34,611 nt of DNA from CAZDYI01 sp964509765 (GCA_964509765.1 CAZDYI010000077.1:1-34611); one strand, 5' to 3'. Counted from the first letter of the stretch, positions 9,171-17,647 are shown. Numbers and translations are program-made. Notes: generated from the sequence alone by a model not told the origin.

Positions 9171-10855
9171 GCGCGCGGGAGCCGCGATAGCCGGAGCGCG
9201 ACGTCGCCCTGCCTGTTCGAGGCGACCGACACGCCGTAGCCGAGCCCGGTCGCGCTCGTCGCGAGCTGGAACAGCCCAATGCCCATGCCCTCGTCCGATG
9301 GGACGGGAGCGCGGAACAGGCGCGAGGCCGTGGCCTGCGGGATCGGCGAGCCGCTGTCGCGCACCGTGAGCGAGGGGCCCTCCCCCAGCTCGACGCTCAC
9401 GTCCAGGCCGCCGCCGCGGCCGGCCTTCCGCAGCGCGTTGTGCAGGAGGTTCTCAAGCGCGCGGTCGAACAGCTCGGCCGGGACCCTCTCGCCGTCGTCG
9501 ACGTCCTTGTCCCGCCTGAAGCTGACCGCGTCGCTTGCGTGGCGCCTTACGGCGCCCTCCCACCAGGCGCGCAGCGATATCAGCCCGCCGCCCTCGTCGC
9601 CCGCGCCGGCCTCGCCGAGGCTCGCAAGCGTGGTCTCGAGCCTGGCGGCCAGGGAGCGGAGCTGCTCCCTGCTCCTCTCGCCGAAGTCGCCGTCCCTGCC
9701 GTCGCGGCCCGGGGAGCACAGCAGGTTGATCGCGTGGAGCAGGTTCTTGATGTCGTGGGTGGTCCGCGCCCCCCTCTCGTGAACCGAGCGCATCGTCGCC
9801 TCGGCGGTCAGCCGCTCCTCGCGCCCCTTCGACAAACGGTACTCGTGCGCGACCCGGGCGAGCAGCCACAGGCTGAACGACCTGGTCGGGAGCACCCTGC
9901 CGGGCGAGTAGAGCCGCAGCCCGCGCTCGGTCACCGGCAGCCGGACAACGTGCCCCTCGAGCCTGCCCACCCCGACGTCCTCGTCGCCCTCGCTCCAGCC
10001 GATCCCGCTGAGCTCCGCGCGCTCGCGCATCAGCTCCATCGCCCTCAGCCAGAAGTCGGCCTCGTCCCTCGAGGCGGCGGCGAGCGCGTTCATCTCCTCC
10101 ATCCAGTCGTCGAACGGCACCCCGAGCGAAAGGACGTGCCGGAAGAAAACCGCCGACAGGCCCTCGCCGATGAGCGGGGCCCACAGCAGCCAGGCGGCGC
10201 CCGACAGCGCAAGCGCCACGACCACGACGACGAGCACGACCGCGAGGTAGTCGAGCTGCGGCTGCGACAGGACTGCCAGGGCCGTGACGCTCGTCATCAG
10301 GCAGCACAGCAGGATGAACAGCATGCAGGTGACCGGCTCCACCCTGCTCTGGCCCGTGTCGAGGGCCGAGCCTGCGTGGATGACGGCCCAGGCCGCGAAC
10401 GCGATGACCGTGACCAGCCACAGGTCCTCGCGCCCCGCGACGCCGCTGATCCTGAGGGTGTCGGGCAGGACGGTGAAGAAAAGCAGGACCAGGCACAGCA
10501 GCACCTGGAGCGTGAAGGCCAGGCGCTCGAGCCTGCCCCGGCTCGCGAGCGACGCGCCGAGGCCGTATCCCGCGAGGACGCAGATCCAGGCCATCATCGG
10601 CCAGCCGCGGAAGTAGAACGCGGCCGCGGCAAGCGCCGCGGCGGTGAGGTGGAGGTGGAAAAACCTCCGGCCGTGCTCGAGGTCGGCGACGATCAGAGGC
10701 GCGAACAGCGCGACGGCATGCAGCGCGCCGAGCGCCGCCATCGCGCTCGGGGCGAGCGCCTGCTCGTGGGACGCGCCCTGCAGCAGGATCACGTAGGCCA
10801 GGATCGGGGCGATCCTTGATATACTTCCGACGCCTGCGAAGGAAGGGATTCCCAT
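9167..10855 (-). CDS. orphan multi-pass membrane histidine kinase (PrsK-like)
   Basis: Sensor kinase of 562 residues. The first 230 residues hold about seven or eight hydrophobic helices with little between them, so the signal is probably sensed in the membrane. A GAF-like linker region follows (about 230-345), then an atypical H-box THDIKNLLHAINLL with the His at 367. The ATPase domain follows: ENLLHNALRKAG, DSGSPIP and EGMGIGLFQLA. The H-box and layout resemble PrsK kinases of PEP-CTERM/exosortase systems, but no response regulator or exosortase gene is nearby. ATG at 10855 was taken; two upstream codons are also in frame. It is divergent from the permease gene with 56 bases between, so the two may be co-regulated. 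The partner regulator is unknown. Confidence 0.85.
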   Translation of the reverse strand: MGIPSFAGVGSISRIAPILAYVILLQGASHEQALAPSAMAALGALHAVALFAPLIVADLEHGRRFFHLHLTAAALAAAAFYFRGWPMMAWICVLAGYGLGASLASRGRLERLAFTLQVLLCLVLLFFTVLPDTLRISGVAGREDLWLVTVIAFAAWAVIHAGSALDTGQSRVEPVTCMLFILLCCLMTSVTALAVLSQPQLDYLAVVLVVVVVALALSGAAWLLWAPLIGEGLSAVFFRHVLSLGVPFDDWMEEMNALAAASRDEADFWLRAMELMRERAELSGIGWSEGDEDVGVGRLEGHVVRLPVTERGLRLYSPGRVLPTRSFSLWLLARVAHEYRLSKGREERLTAEATMRSVHERGARTTHDIKNLLHAINLLCSPGRDGRDGDFGERSREQLRSLAARLETTLASLGEAGAGDEGGGLISLRAWWEGAVRRHASDAVSFRRDKDVDDGERVPAELFDRALENLLHNALRKAGRGGGLDVSVELGEGPSLTVRDSGSPIPQATASRLFRAPVPSDEGMGIGLFQLATSATGLGYGVSVASNRQGDVALRLSRLPRA

Positions 10856-10911
10856 GTTCAAGCTGCCCGCCCCGGACCGCCGGTCGGTGTGTGGATCACA
10901 GGACCTGAGCG

Positions 10912-11706
10912 ATGAGTGACCGCGGAAACATTCTAAACATCGGGGGGATGGTCTCGACCTTCGCCGCCTACACGGTGCGCGAGATGGTCAACAACCGGCT
11001 GCTGATTCTCGTGGTCGTCTTCGCCCTGCTCGGGCTCGGCATCGCCGGCTTCGTCGCCGAGGTCGCGATCACCGAGCACCGCGCGGTGCAGCTCGCGCTG
11101 ATCGCCGCCTCGTACAGGTTCTGCGCGGTCTTCGTGATGATGGTGTTCGTCGTGTCGACGATCGTCCGGGAGTTCAACGACAAGTGCCTCGAGCTCTACC
11201 TGTCGATGCCGGTCTCGCGGCTGATCTACTTCACCGGCAAGATCATCGGCTTCATACTCTGCGGGGCGATCCTCGCGCTCATCTTCTCGCTGTGCCTGCT
11301 GATCTACTCCGACGCCGGGCAGGTGGCGCTGTGGTGGTTCTCGCTCACCCTCGAGCTCGCGATCGTCGCGGTGTTCGCGTTCTTCGCCGTGATGACGTTC
11401 AACCAGCAGATCACGGCGTCCGTGTTCATCACCTTCTTCTTCTACATCCTCTCGCGGCTGACCGACGCGATCGAGCTCGTGTCGACGAGCCCGATCCTCG
11501 CCGAGACCCTCGGCAACAACATCATCGAGTTCATGCTCAGCGGACTCGAGCTGGTCCTGCCGAAGCTCACCCTGTTCACGCAGACCGACTGGCTGGTCTA
11601 CGGCGGAGGCGCGGAAGCGATCCCGGGGCTGGTAGCGAGCACCGTCATCTACTGCGTCCTGATCGGCGCGATGGCGATGTGGGACTTCGTCCGCAAGAAC
11701 ATCTAG
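10912..11706 (+). CDS. ABC-2 type transporter permease
   Basis: Integral membrane protein of 264 residues with about six hydrophobic helices, matching the single-permease ABC-2 type used in export. Family features are the soluble N-terminus, REMVNNR before the first helix, the coupling-type segment STIVREFNDKCLELYLSMPVSRLIYFTGKIIGF, and a short basic C-terminus. No ATP-binding subunit lies beside it, so its energy partner must be encoded elsewhere or be absent. The anchored helical protein begins nine bases after the stop. ATG at 10912 is preceded at a distance by AGGA. The substrate cannot be inferred. Confidence 0.82.
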   Translation: MSDRGNILNIGGMVSTFAAYTVREMVNNRLLILVVVFALLGLGIAGFVAEVAITEHRAVQLALIAASYRFCAVFVMMVFVVSTIVREFNDKCLELYLSMPVSRLIYFTGKIIGFILCGAILALIFSLCLLIYSDAGQVALWWFSLTLELAIVAVFAFFAVMTFNQQITASVFITFFFYILSRLTDAIELVSTSPILAETLGNNIIEFMLSGLELVLPKLTLFTQTDWLVYGGGAEAIPGLVASTVIYCVLIGAMAMWDFVRKNI

Positions 11707-11715
11707 GCGCCAGGG

Positions 11716-12582
11716 ATGGCAGAGCGCAAGAGGGACAGGCACAGGTTCAGGTTCCGCCTGATCGTCGCCGAGGAGTACCAGCCGGTCCAGGCGATATCGA
11801 AGCGGGTCTCGCTCACGATCTGGCTCGTGATCGCCGCGTTCTTCGCGCTGCAGGTCAACAACAACCTCGAGCTGCCGCCGCCGAGGGTCAACGAGATCGA
11901 CTTGCCCGAGCCGCCCGGCGAGGTGATGCTGACGGCGATGTCGGTCGGCGACAAGGTGACCTTCTCGAAGGTCCTGACCCTGTGGCTGCAGGCCTTCGAC
12001 AACCAGCAGGGGCAGTCGGTCTCCTTCCACGACCTCGACTACGACAAGGTGGTCGGCTGGCTGCGGTCGATCCTCTACCTCGACCGGAACACGCACTACC
12101 CGATGCTCAACGCGACCTACGTCTACTCCTTCGTCCAGGATCCCGTGAAGGTCAGGAAGATGGTTGAGTTCGTCCGCGAGGAGTTCGCAAACGACCCGGA
12201 GGCGTACTGGCACTGGATGGCCAGCGCTACGTCGATCGCAAAGAACGAGGTCGACGACCTGGATCTCGCGCTCGAGATGGCCGGCGAGCTCCACGGCGCG
12301 ACCGAGGGGATCGAGGGCGTCCCGTCGTGGGCGCGGCAGATGAAGGCCTTCCTCTACCAGGACCTTAACCGCTTCGACGAGGCGGTGACCTTCCTCGAGA
12401 ACCTCGTCGAGGGCGGAGAGGTCACCGACGAGAACGAGTTCAACCTGCATATCGACAGGCTCTACGACACGCTCACCGACATGCTCGAGAAGGGCGAGAT
12501 CACGTCCCGCGAGGAGCAGGAGCGGATGTTCGACAGGCTTGAGGCCGTGATCGTCAAGTACACGGAACTGCGCTCGGCGTGA
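11716..12582 (+). CDS. membrane-anchored helical (TPR-like) protein
   Basis: Unrecognised protein of 288 residues. A basic cytoplasmic lead (AERKRDRHRFRFRL) is followed by one membrane helix at about 31-48 and a long helical domain, probably outside the membrane, with repeated aromatic/acidic helices. Spacing such as DPEAYWHWMASATSIAKNEVDDLDLALEMAGEL and RFDEAVTFLENL suggests tetratricopeptide-like repeats, though they are degenerate. Its position nine bases after the permease suggests a joint complex. The start ATG has CAGGG right before it. It could be a periplasmic adaptor for the permease, but this is inference from adjacency. Confidence 0.75.
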   Translation: MAERKRDRHRFRFRLIVAEEYQPVQAISKRVSLTIWLVIAAFFALQVNNNLELPPPRVNEIDLPEPPGEVMLTAMSVGDKVTFSKVLTLWLQAFDNQQGQSVSFHDLDYDKVVGWLRSILYLDRNTHYPMLNATYVYSFVQDPVKVRKMVEFVREEFANDPEAYWHWMASATSIAKNEVDDLDLALEMAGELHGATEGIEGVPSWARQMKAFLYQDLNRFDEAVTFLENLVEGGEVTDENEFNLHIDRLYDTLTDMLEKGEITSREEQERMFDRLEAVIVKYTELRSA

Positions 12583-12598
12583 CGCCGGCCGCGCACCC

Positions 12599-14020
12599 CT
12601 AGGCCAGCACGGCCGCGGCCAGCGAAAGGAAGATCAGAAAGCCCAGGCAGTCCAGCGAGACCGAGACGATCACGCTCGTGCCCAGCGCTGGGTCGCCGCG
12701 CAGAGCCTGGACTGTGATCGGAACGAGGAAGCCCAGCGCGCCCGCGATGAGGAACACCGCGGTCATCGAGCACGCGAGCACGAGCGCCAGCATCAGGTCG
12801 CCGTAGAACACCAGGCTGAACAGGCCGACCAGCGTCCCCCACAGCAGGCCGTTTGCCAGGCCGAGCGCAAGCTCGCTCCCGAGGAGCACGTACCAGTTGC
12901 GCATGCCGATCTGGTTGAGCGCCAGCGCGCGGATCACGAGCGTCGCGGTCTGCATGCCGGTGTTGCCCGCCATGCTCGCGACGATCGGCATCAGCGACGC
13001 GAGCGCGACGATCTCGACGATGGTGTCCTCGAAGCCGCCGATCACCCGCGAGACCAGGAAGGCCGCGACGAGGTTGACGAATATCCACAGCGCCCGGTTC
13101 TGGAGCTTGCGCGGGACCGATGCGTAGAGGTCCTCGTCCTCGCGCAGGCCGGACGAGACCATCATGTCGGCGTGGCTGTCCGCCCGCATGTGCCCGAGGA
13201 TCTCGTCTACCGTCACCCTTCCCATGACCTCGCCGAAGTGGTTGAGGACCGGGACCGAGACGAGGTCGTAGCGCTCGAACAGGTTGACCGCGTCGTCGAC
13301 CGAGTCCGTCGACTGCAGGGTGTGCAGGCGCTCGCCGACCATGACGTCGCGGACCTTGGACCCGGGCGGGTGCAGGAGCAGGCGCTTGAGCGGGATGACC
13401 CCGACGAGCCTGTCGTTTTCCGTGACGAACAGCTTGTCGCACTGCGACGGCAGCGACCTGCGCCTGCGCAGCTCGGCCTGGACCGCGGCGACGGTGGACC
13501 CGCTGTCGACGCAGACGTGGAAGAAGTCCATCAGCTCGCCCACCGTTCCCTCTGCGAACGACAGGCTGTGGAGCAGCGAGACGTCCTTGGACAGGCCCGT
13601 GGACAGCAGCAGCTCCGAGCGGCGCTTCGGCGCGAGCAGCCTGAGCAGGCCCTCGATCTCCTCGGTGTCGTTGCAGGCCCTCAGGGCGCCCTCGAGCCTC
13701 TCGTTCGAGAGGTGCTTGGCCATTGCGACTCCGGCCGCGTCGCTCATGTCGTTGATCACCGCAGCGAGGCGGGCGTCGTCCACCAGGCCTGCGGCGACGT
13801 CGCGCAGCGCCGGCCGCAGGACCTCGAACAGGTCGGCGAGGTCGGCCTCGTAGAGCGCCGCCATCATCCCGCGCAGCGCGGTCCGCAGCTCCTCGACGGC
13901 AAGCGCGTCCCCGCCGCCGTCCGCGTCCGCGGCGTCCGCCAGGCGCTCGAGGTGCCCGGCTATCTCGGCCGTCCGGCCCTCAAGGAGCTCGTCGTACTCC
14001 TGTTGCTTCTCGCGGTCCAT
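12599..14020 (-). CDS. mgtE: MgtE-family magnesium transporter
   Basis: Mg2+ channel/transporter. The 473-residue protein has the standard layout: acidic helical MgtE N-domain (to about 160), two CBS domains that sense Mg2+ (about 170-290, with VGVIPLKRLLL and VSVPVLNHFGEVMGRVTVDEI), a linker helix, and five membrane helices with the hallmark SLMPIVASMAGNTGMQTATL. I chose ATG at 14020; a TTG at 14041 would add seven residues but overlaps promoter-like sequence. It is divergent from rpsF. The stop faces the stop of the anchored helical protein, with 16 bases between. Confidence 0.93.
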   Translation of the reverse strand: MDREKQQEYDELLEGRTAEIAGHLERLADAADADGGGDALAVEELRTALRGMMAALYEADLADLFEVLRPALRDVAAGLVDDARLAAVINDMSDAAGVAMAKHLSNERLEGALRACNDTEEIEGLLRLLAPKRRSELLLSTGLSKDVSLLHSLSFAEGTVGELMDFFHVCVDSGSTVAAVQAELRRRRSLPSQCDKLFVTENDRLVGVIPLKRLLLHPPGSKVRDVMVGERLHTLQSTDSVDDAVNLFERYDLVSVPVLNHFGEVMGRVTVDEILGHMRADSHADMMVSSGLREDEDLYASVPRKLQNRALWIFVNLVAAFLVSRVIGGFEDTIVEIVALASLMPIVASMAGNTGMQTATLVIRALALNQIGMRNWYVLLGSELALGLANGLLWGTLVGLFSLVFYGDLMLALVLACSMTAVFLIAGALGFLVPITVQALRGDPALGTSVIVSVSLDCLGFLIFLSLAAAVLA

Positions 14021-14104
14021 GGCAGTCGTATACGCTCGCAAATTGTGTATAATTGTGGATTCTATGCAACGAGCGCAGGGACCCGTGACTCCTCAGCCGC
14101 GCCA
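14021..14104. promoter_or_regulatory. divergent promoter region between mgtE and rpsF
   Basis: This AT-rich island contains TATAAT at 14048-14053 on the plus strand, which would give rpsF a leader of about 45 bases. On the minus strand there are two candidate -10 boxes for mgtE: TAGAAT (14064-14059) and TATACG (14032-14027), the latter six bases before the ATG. No good -35 is visible for any of them. No ribosome binding site sits at the usual distance before rpsF. Confidence 0.5.
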
Positions 14105-14488
14105 ATGAGCAGCGGCGCCCTCCGCCATTACGAGGTGGTGATGGTGGTGAACCCGGAGCTTTCCGACCAGGTCCCCGAGATGGTCAACGGGTACTGCTCC
14201 TCGATCGAGGAGGGCGGCGGGACCGTGACCCGCCGCGAGGACTGGGGGCGGCGCGCCCTTGCCTACCAGGTCGACAACCACCTCAAGGGGCACTATGTCC
14301 TGATCAACTTCTCCTGCGAGGACCCCGACGTTGCCGACAGGCTGCAGGACACCCTCGACACGGACGACCCCGTCATCCGCACCCTGCTCATCCGCACCCC
14401 GGGCGAGGTGACTGAGCCGAGCCCCGTCGCGGCCGCGATGGCCGAAGAGGAGGCCGAGGGCGAGCCCGCCGCGGCGGGCGGGGCCTGA
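14105..14488 (+). CDS. rpsF: 30S ribosomal protein S6
   Basis: Small-subunit protein that binds the central domain of 16S rRNA as a heterodimer with S18, encoded next. The 127-residue sequence has the S6 blocks RHYEVVMVVNPELS, REDWGRRALAYQVDNHLKGHYVLINF and the end of the fold near VIRTLLIRT, then an acidic Glu/Ala tail as in gammaproteobacterial S6. ATG at 14105 is the only start placing the RHYEVV strand at the N-terminus. The stop and the rpsR start share one base (TGATG), implying coupled translation. Confidence 0.97.
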   Translation: MSSGALRHYEVVMVVNPELSDQVPEMVNGYCSSIEEGGGTVTRREDWGRRALAYQVDNHLKGHYVLINFSCEDPDVADRLQDTLDTDDPVIRTLLIRTPGEVTEPSPVAAAMAEEEAEGEPAAAGGA

Positions 14489-14775
14489 TGCCGGTCAAGC
14501 GCAGGCACAGGCGCTCGAGGCGGCCGGGCTCGCGCAACCCCTTCGGCAAGAGGCGCAACCGCTGCCCGTTCCGCAAGGATGGCGTGACCGAGATCGACTA
14601 CAAGGACGTCGGCCTGCTGTCCAAGTACGTCAACTTCGACGGCAAGATGCTCTCTTCCAGGGTGACCGGCGTGAGCTCGCTGATGCAGCGCAAGCTCGCT
14701 GTCGCGATCAAGCGCGCGCGCTACCTCTCGCTCCTGCCCTACACGGACCAGCACAGCCGGGTCAAGCTCAAGTGA
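14488..14775 (+). CDS. rpsR: 30S ribosomal protein S18
   Basis: Partner of S6 on the platform of the small subunit. Core motifs are CPFRKDGVTEIDYKDVGLLSKYV and the highly conserved AIKRARYLSLLPYTDQH. At 95 residues it is about 20 longer than the common 75-residue form, owing to a very basic N-terminal lead (KRRHRRSRRPGSRNPFGKRR). One cysteine (C26) remains at the place of the zinc-binding motif region. The ATG shares a base with the rpsF stop, and the stop overlaps the rplI start as GTGA. Confidence 0.97.
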   Translation: MPVKRRHRRSRRPGSRNPFGKRRNRCPFRKDGVTEIDYKDVGLLSKYVNFDGKMLSSRVTGVSSLMQRKLAVAIKRARYLSLLPYTDQHSRVKLK

Positions 14776-15236
14776 GCAGCATCAAGGTGATCCTGATGGG
14801 GGACGCCCCCCACCTGGGCAAGTTCGGCGACGTCGTCTCCGTCAAGCGCGGCTACGCCCGCAACCGCCTGCTGCCTTCCGGCATCGCGCGGACTTACACC
14901 GCCGAGGCGATGGCCGAGTTCGAGAGGGAGAAGAAGAAGATCCTCAAGGAGCGCAAGGAGGAGCGCGGCAGGCTCGAGGAGCTGCACTCGCAGCTCGACG
15001 GCTACCTGCTCCAGTCGGTGTACCAGGCCCAGGAGAGCGGAGCGATGTACGGTTCCGTCACCCAGTCCGGGATCGCCGACCTGCTCACGAAGCAGGGCTT
15101 CAACATCAAGCGCAACCAGGTCAAGCTGCCTGGCGGCGAGCCGATCAAGAGCGTCGGCGAACACGAGGTGGTGATCAACGTCGCGCCGGACCTCGCGGCC
15201 AAGATGAGGTTCTCCGCGCTGTCGGACCGCGACTGA
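14772..15236 (+). CDS. rplI: 50S ribosomal protein L9
   Basis: Large-subunit protein with two globular domains joined by a long helix. The N-domain shows KVILMGDAPHLGKFGDVVSVKRGYARNRLLPSG, the helix is the charged EFEREKKKILKERKEERGR stretch, and the C-domain carries GSVTQSGIADLLTKQGF and the ending IKSVGEHEVVINV. The product has 154 residues, the normal length. GTG at 14772 overlaps the rpsR stop. dnaB, the usual downstream gene in gammaproteobacteria, is replaced by rpsB after ten bases. Confidence 0.97.
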   Translation: MSSIKVILMGDAPHLGKFGDVVSVKRGYARNRLLPSGIARTYTAEAMAEFEREKKKILKERKEERGRLEELHSQLDGYLLQSVYQAQESGAMYGSVTQSGIADLLTKQGFNIKRNQVKLPGGEPIKSVGEHEVVINVAPDLAAKMRFSALSDRD

Positions 15237-15246
15237 CCGAGACGAA

Positions 15247-16002
15247 GTGACGGCGCCCACGTCCTACACCCCCGAGGTCGACATCAGGACCCTGATCAAG
15301 TCGGGGGCCCACTTCGGCCACCGCAAGCGGTTCTGGCACCCGTCCTACCGGAGGTACATCTTCGGCGTGCGCAACGACCTGCACATCATCAACCTCGACG
15401 AGACCAAGAGCGGTCTGATCGAGGCCGCGCAGTACTGCGCGATGGCAGCCTCGCGGGGCAACAAGGTCCTGTTCGTGTGCACGAAGTCCGCGGGATCGGA
15501 GTCGACCAAGGACGAGGCGCGCCGCTGCGGCATGCCCTACGTCAACCACAGGTGGCTCGGCGGGCTGCTGAGCAACTACAAGACGGTGCTCAAGTCGGTC
15601 AGGAAGCTCGAGGACTACGAGCAGATGAGCAAGCCTGAGAACCTCCGCAACCTGACCAAGAAGGAGGGCCTGAGGCTGCTCGGAAAGCTGCGCCGCCTGC
15701 GCCTGTCGCTCGAGGGCGTGCGCGACATGAACGGCCTGCCGGCAGCGCTGTTCGTGATCGACGCAGGCATGCACCAGATCGCGATCAAGGAGGCGCGCAA
15801 GATCGGCGTCCCCGTGATCGCGGTGGTCGACACCAACTTCTCGGTCGAGGGAATCGACGTCGTCATCCCCGGCAACGACGACTCGAGCCACGCGATAAAC
15901 ATCTACCTTCGCGTCATAGCCGACGCGATCGCGGCGGGCCACAGGTTCGCCGCGCAGGAGGACGGCGGCGCGAAGCCGGCCGCCGCAGGCAACGGCGCCT
16001 GA
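15247..16002 (+). CDS. rpsB: 30S ribosomal protein S2
   Basis: Small-subunit protein at the head-body junction, needed for S1 binding. Motifs are LIKSGAHFGHRKRFWHPSYRRYIFGVRNDLHIINLDET, MPYVNHRWLGGLLSNYKT, MNGLPAALFVIDAG and IDVVIPGNDDSSHAINIY. Length is 251 residues with a short Ala/Gly tail. GTG at 15247 lies only ten bases after rplI, with a weak purine run (GAGACGAAG) before it. That leaves no room for the structured rpsB leader through which S2 represses itself in enteric bacteria. tsf follows, as is standard. Confidence 0.97.
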   Translation: MTAPTSYTPEVDIRTLIKSGAHFGHRKRFWHPSYRRYIFGVRNDLHIINLDETKSGLIEAAQYCAMAASRGNKVLFVCTKSAGSESTKDEARRCGMPYVNHRWLGGLLSNYKTVLKSVRKLEDYEQMSKPENLRNLTKKEGLRLLGKLRRLRLSLEGVRDMNGLPAALFVIDAGMHQIAIKEARKIGVPVIAVVDTNFSVEGIDVVIPGNDDSSHAINIYLRVIADAIAAGHRFAAQEDGGAKPAAAGNGA

Positions 16003-16037
16003 ACTTTCCCGGCGCACCCGCACCCGCCAGCTGAAAG

Positions 16038-16847
16038 GTGAGCTTTCCGGCCGCAAGGGTCAAGGAGCTCCGCGAGCGGACCGGCGCGGGCTTCTCCCAG
16101 TGCAAGGAGGCCCTGGAGCAGTCGGAGGGCGACCTGGACGCTGCCGCGGAGTGGCTGCAGGCGCGCGGGGCGCAGATGGCCGAGCGCAAGTCCGGCCGCG
16201 AGACAAACGAGGGACGGGTCTCGTTCGCCGCGTCGGGCAACAGGGGGGCGCTCGTCGAGGTCCTGACCGAGACCGACTTCGTCGCCAACAACGACCGCCT
16301 GCGCGAGTTCGCCGACTTCGCCGCCAGGGCCGCGGCCGGCATGGAGGACGGCGGGGCGCCGCTTGGCGAGGCGAGCGCGGACGGCAGGACGGTCGAGGAG
16401 GCGCGGCTGGAGGTCCTGTCGAAGACCGGCGAGAACATCAGGCTCGGCAGGCACGAGACGCTGACCGCGTCCGGCGCCCTGCACCACTACATCCACCACA
16501 ACGGCAAGATCGGCGTGATGGCGGACGTCACGGGCAGCGACGACCCGCAGCTCGGCAAGGACATCTGCATGCAGATCGCCTCCATGCGGCCCGAGGTCGT
16601 CGCGCCTGAGGACTACGACGCCGGGCGCCTGGACTCGGTCCGCGAGAGCTTCGAGCGCGAGGCAGCAGAGGGCGGAAAGGACCCGGCGGTCCGCGAGAGG
16701 ATCGTCGCCGGCAAGCTCGGCAAGTTCGTCGCCGGCAAGGCGCTGCTCAAGCAGGACTTCATCAAGGACGACAAGACCAAGGTGGAAAGCCACCTCAAGG
16801 ACAACGGCGCCGGGGTCGGCGGGTTCGCAGCGATCTACCTTGACTGA
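16038..16847 (+). CDS. tsf: translation elongation factor Ts
   Basis: Guanine nucleotide exchange factor that recycles EF-Tu. The 269-residue protein has the UBA-like N-domain (VKELRERTGAGFSQCKEALEQ), the EF-Tu contact TETDFVANND, and the core VLSKTGENIRLGRHE and HHYIHHNGKIGVM. It is slightly shorter than the 283 of Escherichia coli. The GTG at 16038 is forced: the frame is closed by a TGA six bases before it (TGA AAG GTG). The only purine-rich SD candidate (AAAGG) abuts the start codon rather than lying upstream, so no normal ribosome binding site is present. Confidence 0.96.
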   Translation: MSFPAARVKELRERTGAGFSQCKEALEQSEGDLDAAAEWLQARGAQMAERKSGRETNEGRVSFAASGNRGALVEVLTETDFVANNDRLREFADFAARAAAGMEDGGAPLGEASADGRTVEEARLEVLSKTGENIRLGRHETLTASGALHHYIHHNGKIGVMADVTGSDDPQLGKDICMQIASMRPEVVAPEDYDAGRLDSVRESFEREAAEGGKDPAVRERIVAGKLGKFVAGKALLKQDFIKDDKTKVESHLKDNGAGVGGFAAIYLD

Positions 16848-16895
16848 GGCGCGCCCCCGCCCCGCCCCGGGAGGGCACGGGGGGCCGCCGTCACC

Positions 16896-17627
16896 GTGAG
16901 CCTCAGGCGCGTCCTGCTCAAGCTGTCGGGCGAGGCCCTGATGGGCGAGGCCGTCGGCGACAACATCAGCAACGACATGCTCGAGCACTTCACGCTCGAG
17001 ATCAAGGGCGCGCTGTCTGCCGGCGTGCAGGTCGCGGTCGTCGTCGGCGCCGGGAACATCGTCAGGGGGTCCGCGTTCGCCGACTCGCACAAGCTCGGCC
17101 GGATCCAGGGCGACTACATGGGGATGCTCGCGACGATCATCAACTCGATGGCCCTGCAGGGCCGGCTGCAGGACCACGGGGTCGACACCCGCCTGCAGAC
17201 CGCGCTGAGCATGGACCAGGTCGCGCAGATCTACATCAGGGAGAAGGCCATCTCGGGTCTCGAGGACGGCAAGGCGCTGATCTTCGCGGGCGGCACGGGC
17301 AACCCTTACTTCACGACCGACACCGCAGCGGCTTTGCGGGCGGCCGAGATCCAGGCCGACGCCCTGCTCAAGGGCACGAACGTCCCCGGCGTCTACGACA
17401 GGGACCCGCGCTCGAGCAAGGACAGCAAGATGATCGAGAAGCTGTCGTTCATGGAGGCGATCACGCAACGCCTCGAGTTCATGGACACGACAGCGATCAC
17501 GATGTGCAGGGACCAGGACATCCCGATCCACGTCTTCGACATACACACCGGCGGCAACCTGAGGAAGGTGATCGAGGGCGCGAAGGGAGTCGGGACCAGG
17601 ATCGACTCCGCCGGCGCCGCCGGCTGA
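16896..17627 (+). CDS. pyrH: uridylate kinase
   Basis: UMP kinase, forming UDP for RNA, DNA and cell-wall precursor synthesis; a hexamer activated by GTP. The 243-residue protein shows RVLLKLSGEALMG (phosphate-binding N-terminus), VVVGAGNIVRG, GDYMGMLATIINSMALQ, IFAGGTGNPYFTTDTAAALRA and KGTNVPGVYDRDPR. GTG at 16896 is preceded by a C/G-rich spacer of 48 bases after tsf. frr, which follows pyrH in most bacteria, is absent; the next gene, miaA, converges with a gap of 20 bases. Confidence 0.96.
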   Translation: MSLRRVLLKLSGEALMGEAVGDNISNDMLEHFTLEIKGALSAGVQVAVVVGAGNIVRGSAFADSHKLGRIQGDYMGMLATIINSMALQGRLQDHGVDTRLQTALSMDQVAQIYIREKAISGLEDGKALIFAGGTGNPYFTTDTAAALRAAEIQADALLKGTNVPGVYDRDPRSSKDSKMIEKLSFMEAITQRLEFMDTTAITMCRDQDIPIHVFDIHTGGNLRKVIEGAKGVGTRIDSAGAAG

Positions 17628-17647
17628 CCCAAGGCCCGCGCCGCGCG

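Noticed and set aside
9440..10819. Long open frame of 459 codons opposite the histidine kinase
   Set aside because: It is antisense to a gene with clear kinase motifs, its translation is Arg/Pro/Gln-rich without any domain, and such frames are common shadows in very GC-rich DNA.
10933..12450. Open frame of 505 codons opposite the permease and anchored protein
   Set aside because: The product is a low-complexity His/Asp/Arg string, while the plus-strand frames have membrane helices and normal composition.
16848..16895. C/G-rich spacer between tsf and pyrH as a terminator or attenuator
   Set aside because: Only a bulged C-to-G pairing is possible and no T-run follows; it is not distinguishable from base composition.
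15903..17546. Open frame of 547 codons opposite tsf and pyrH
   Set aside because: It is antisense to two unmistakable housekeeping genes and shows no recognisable domain.
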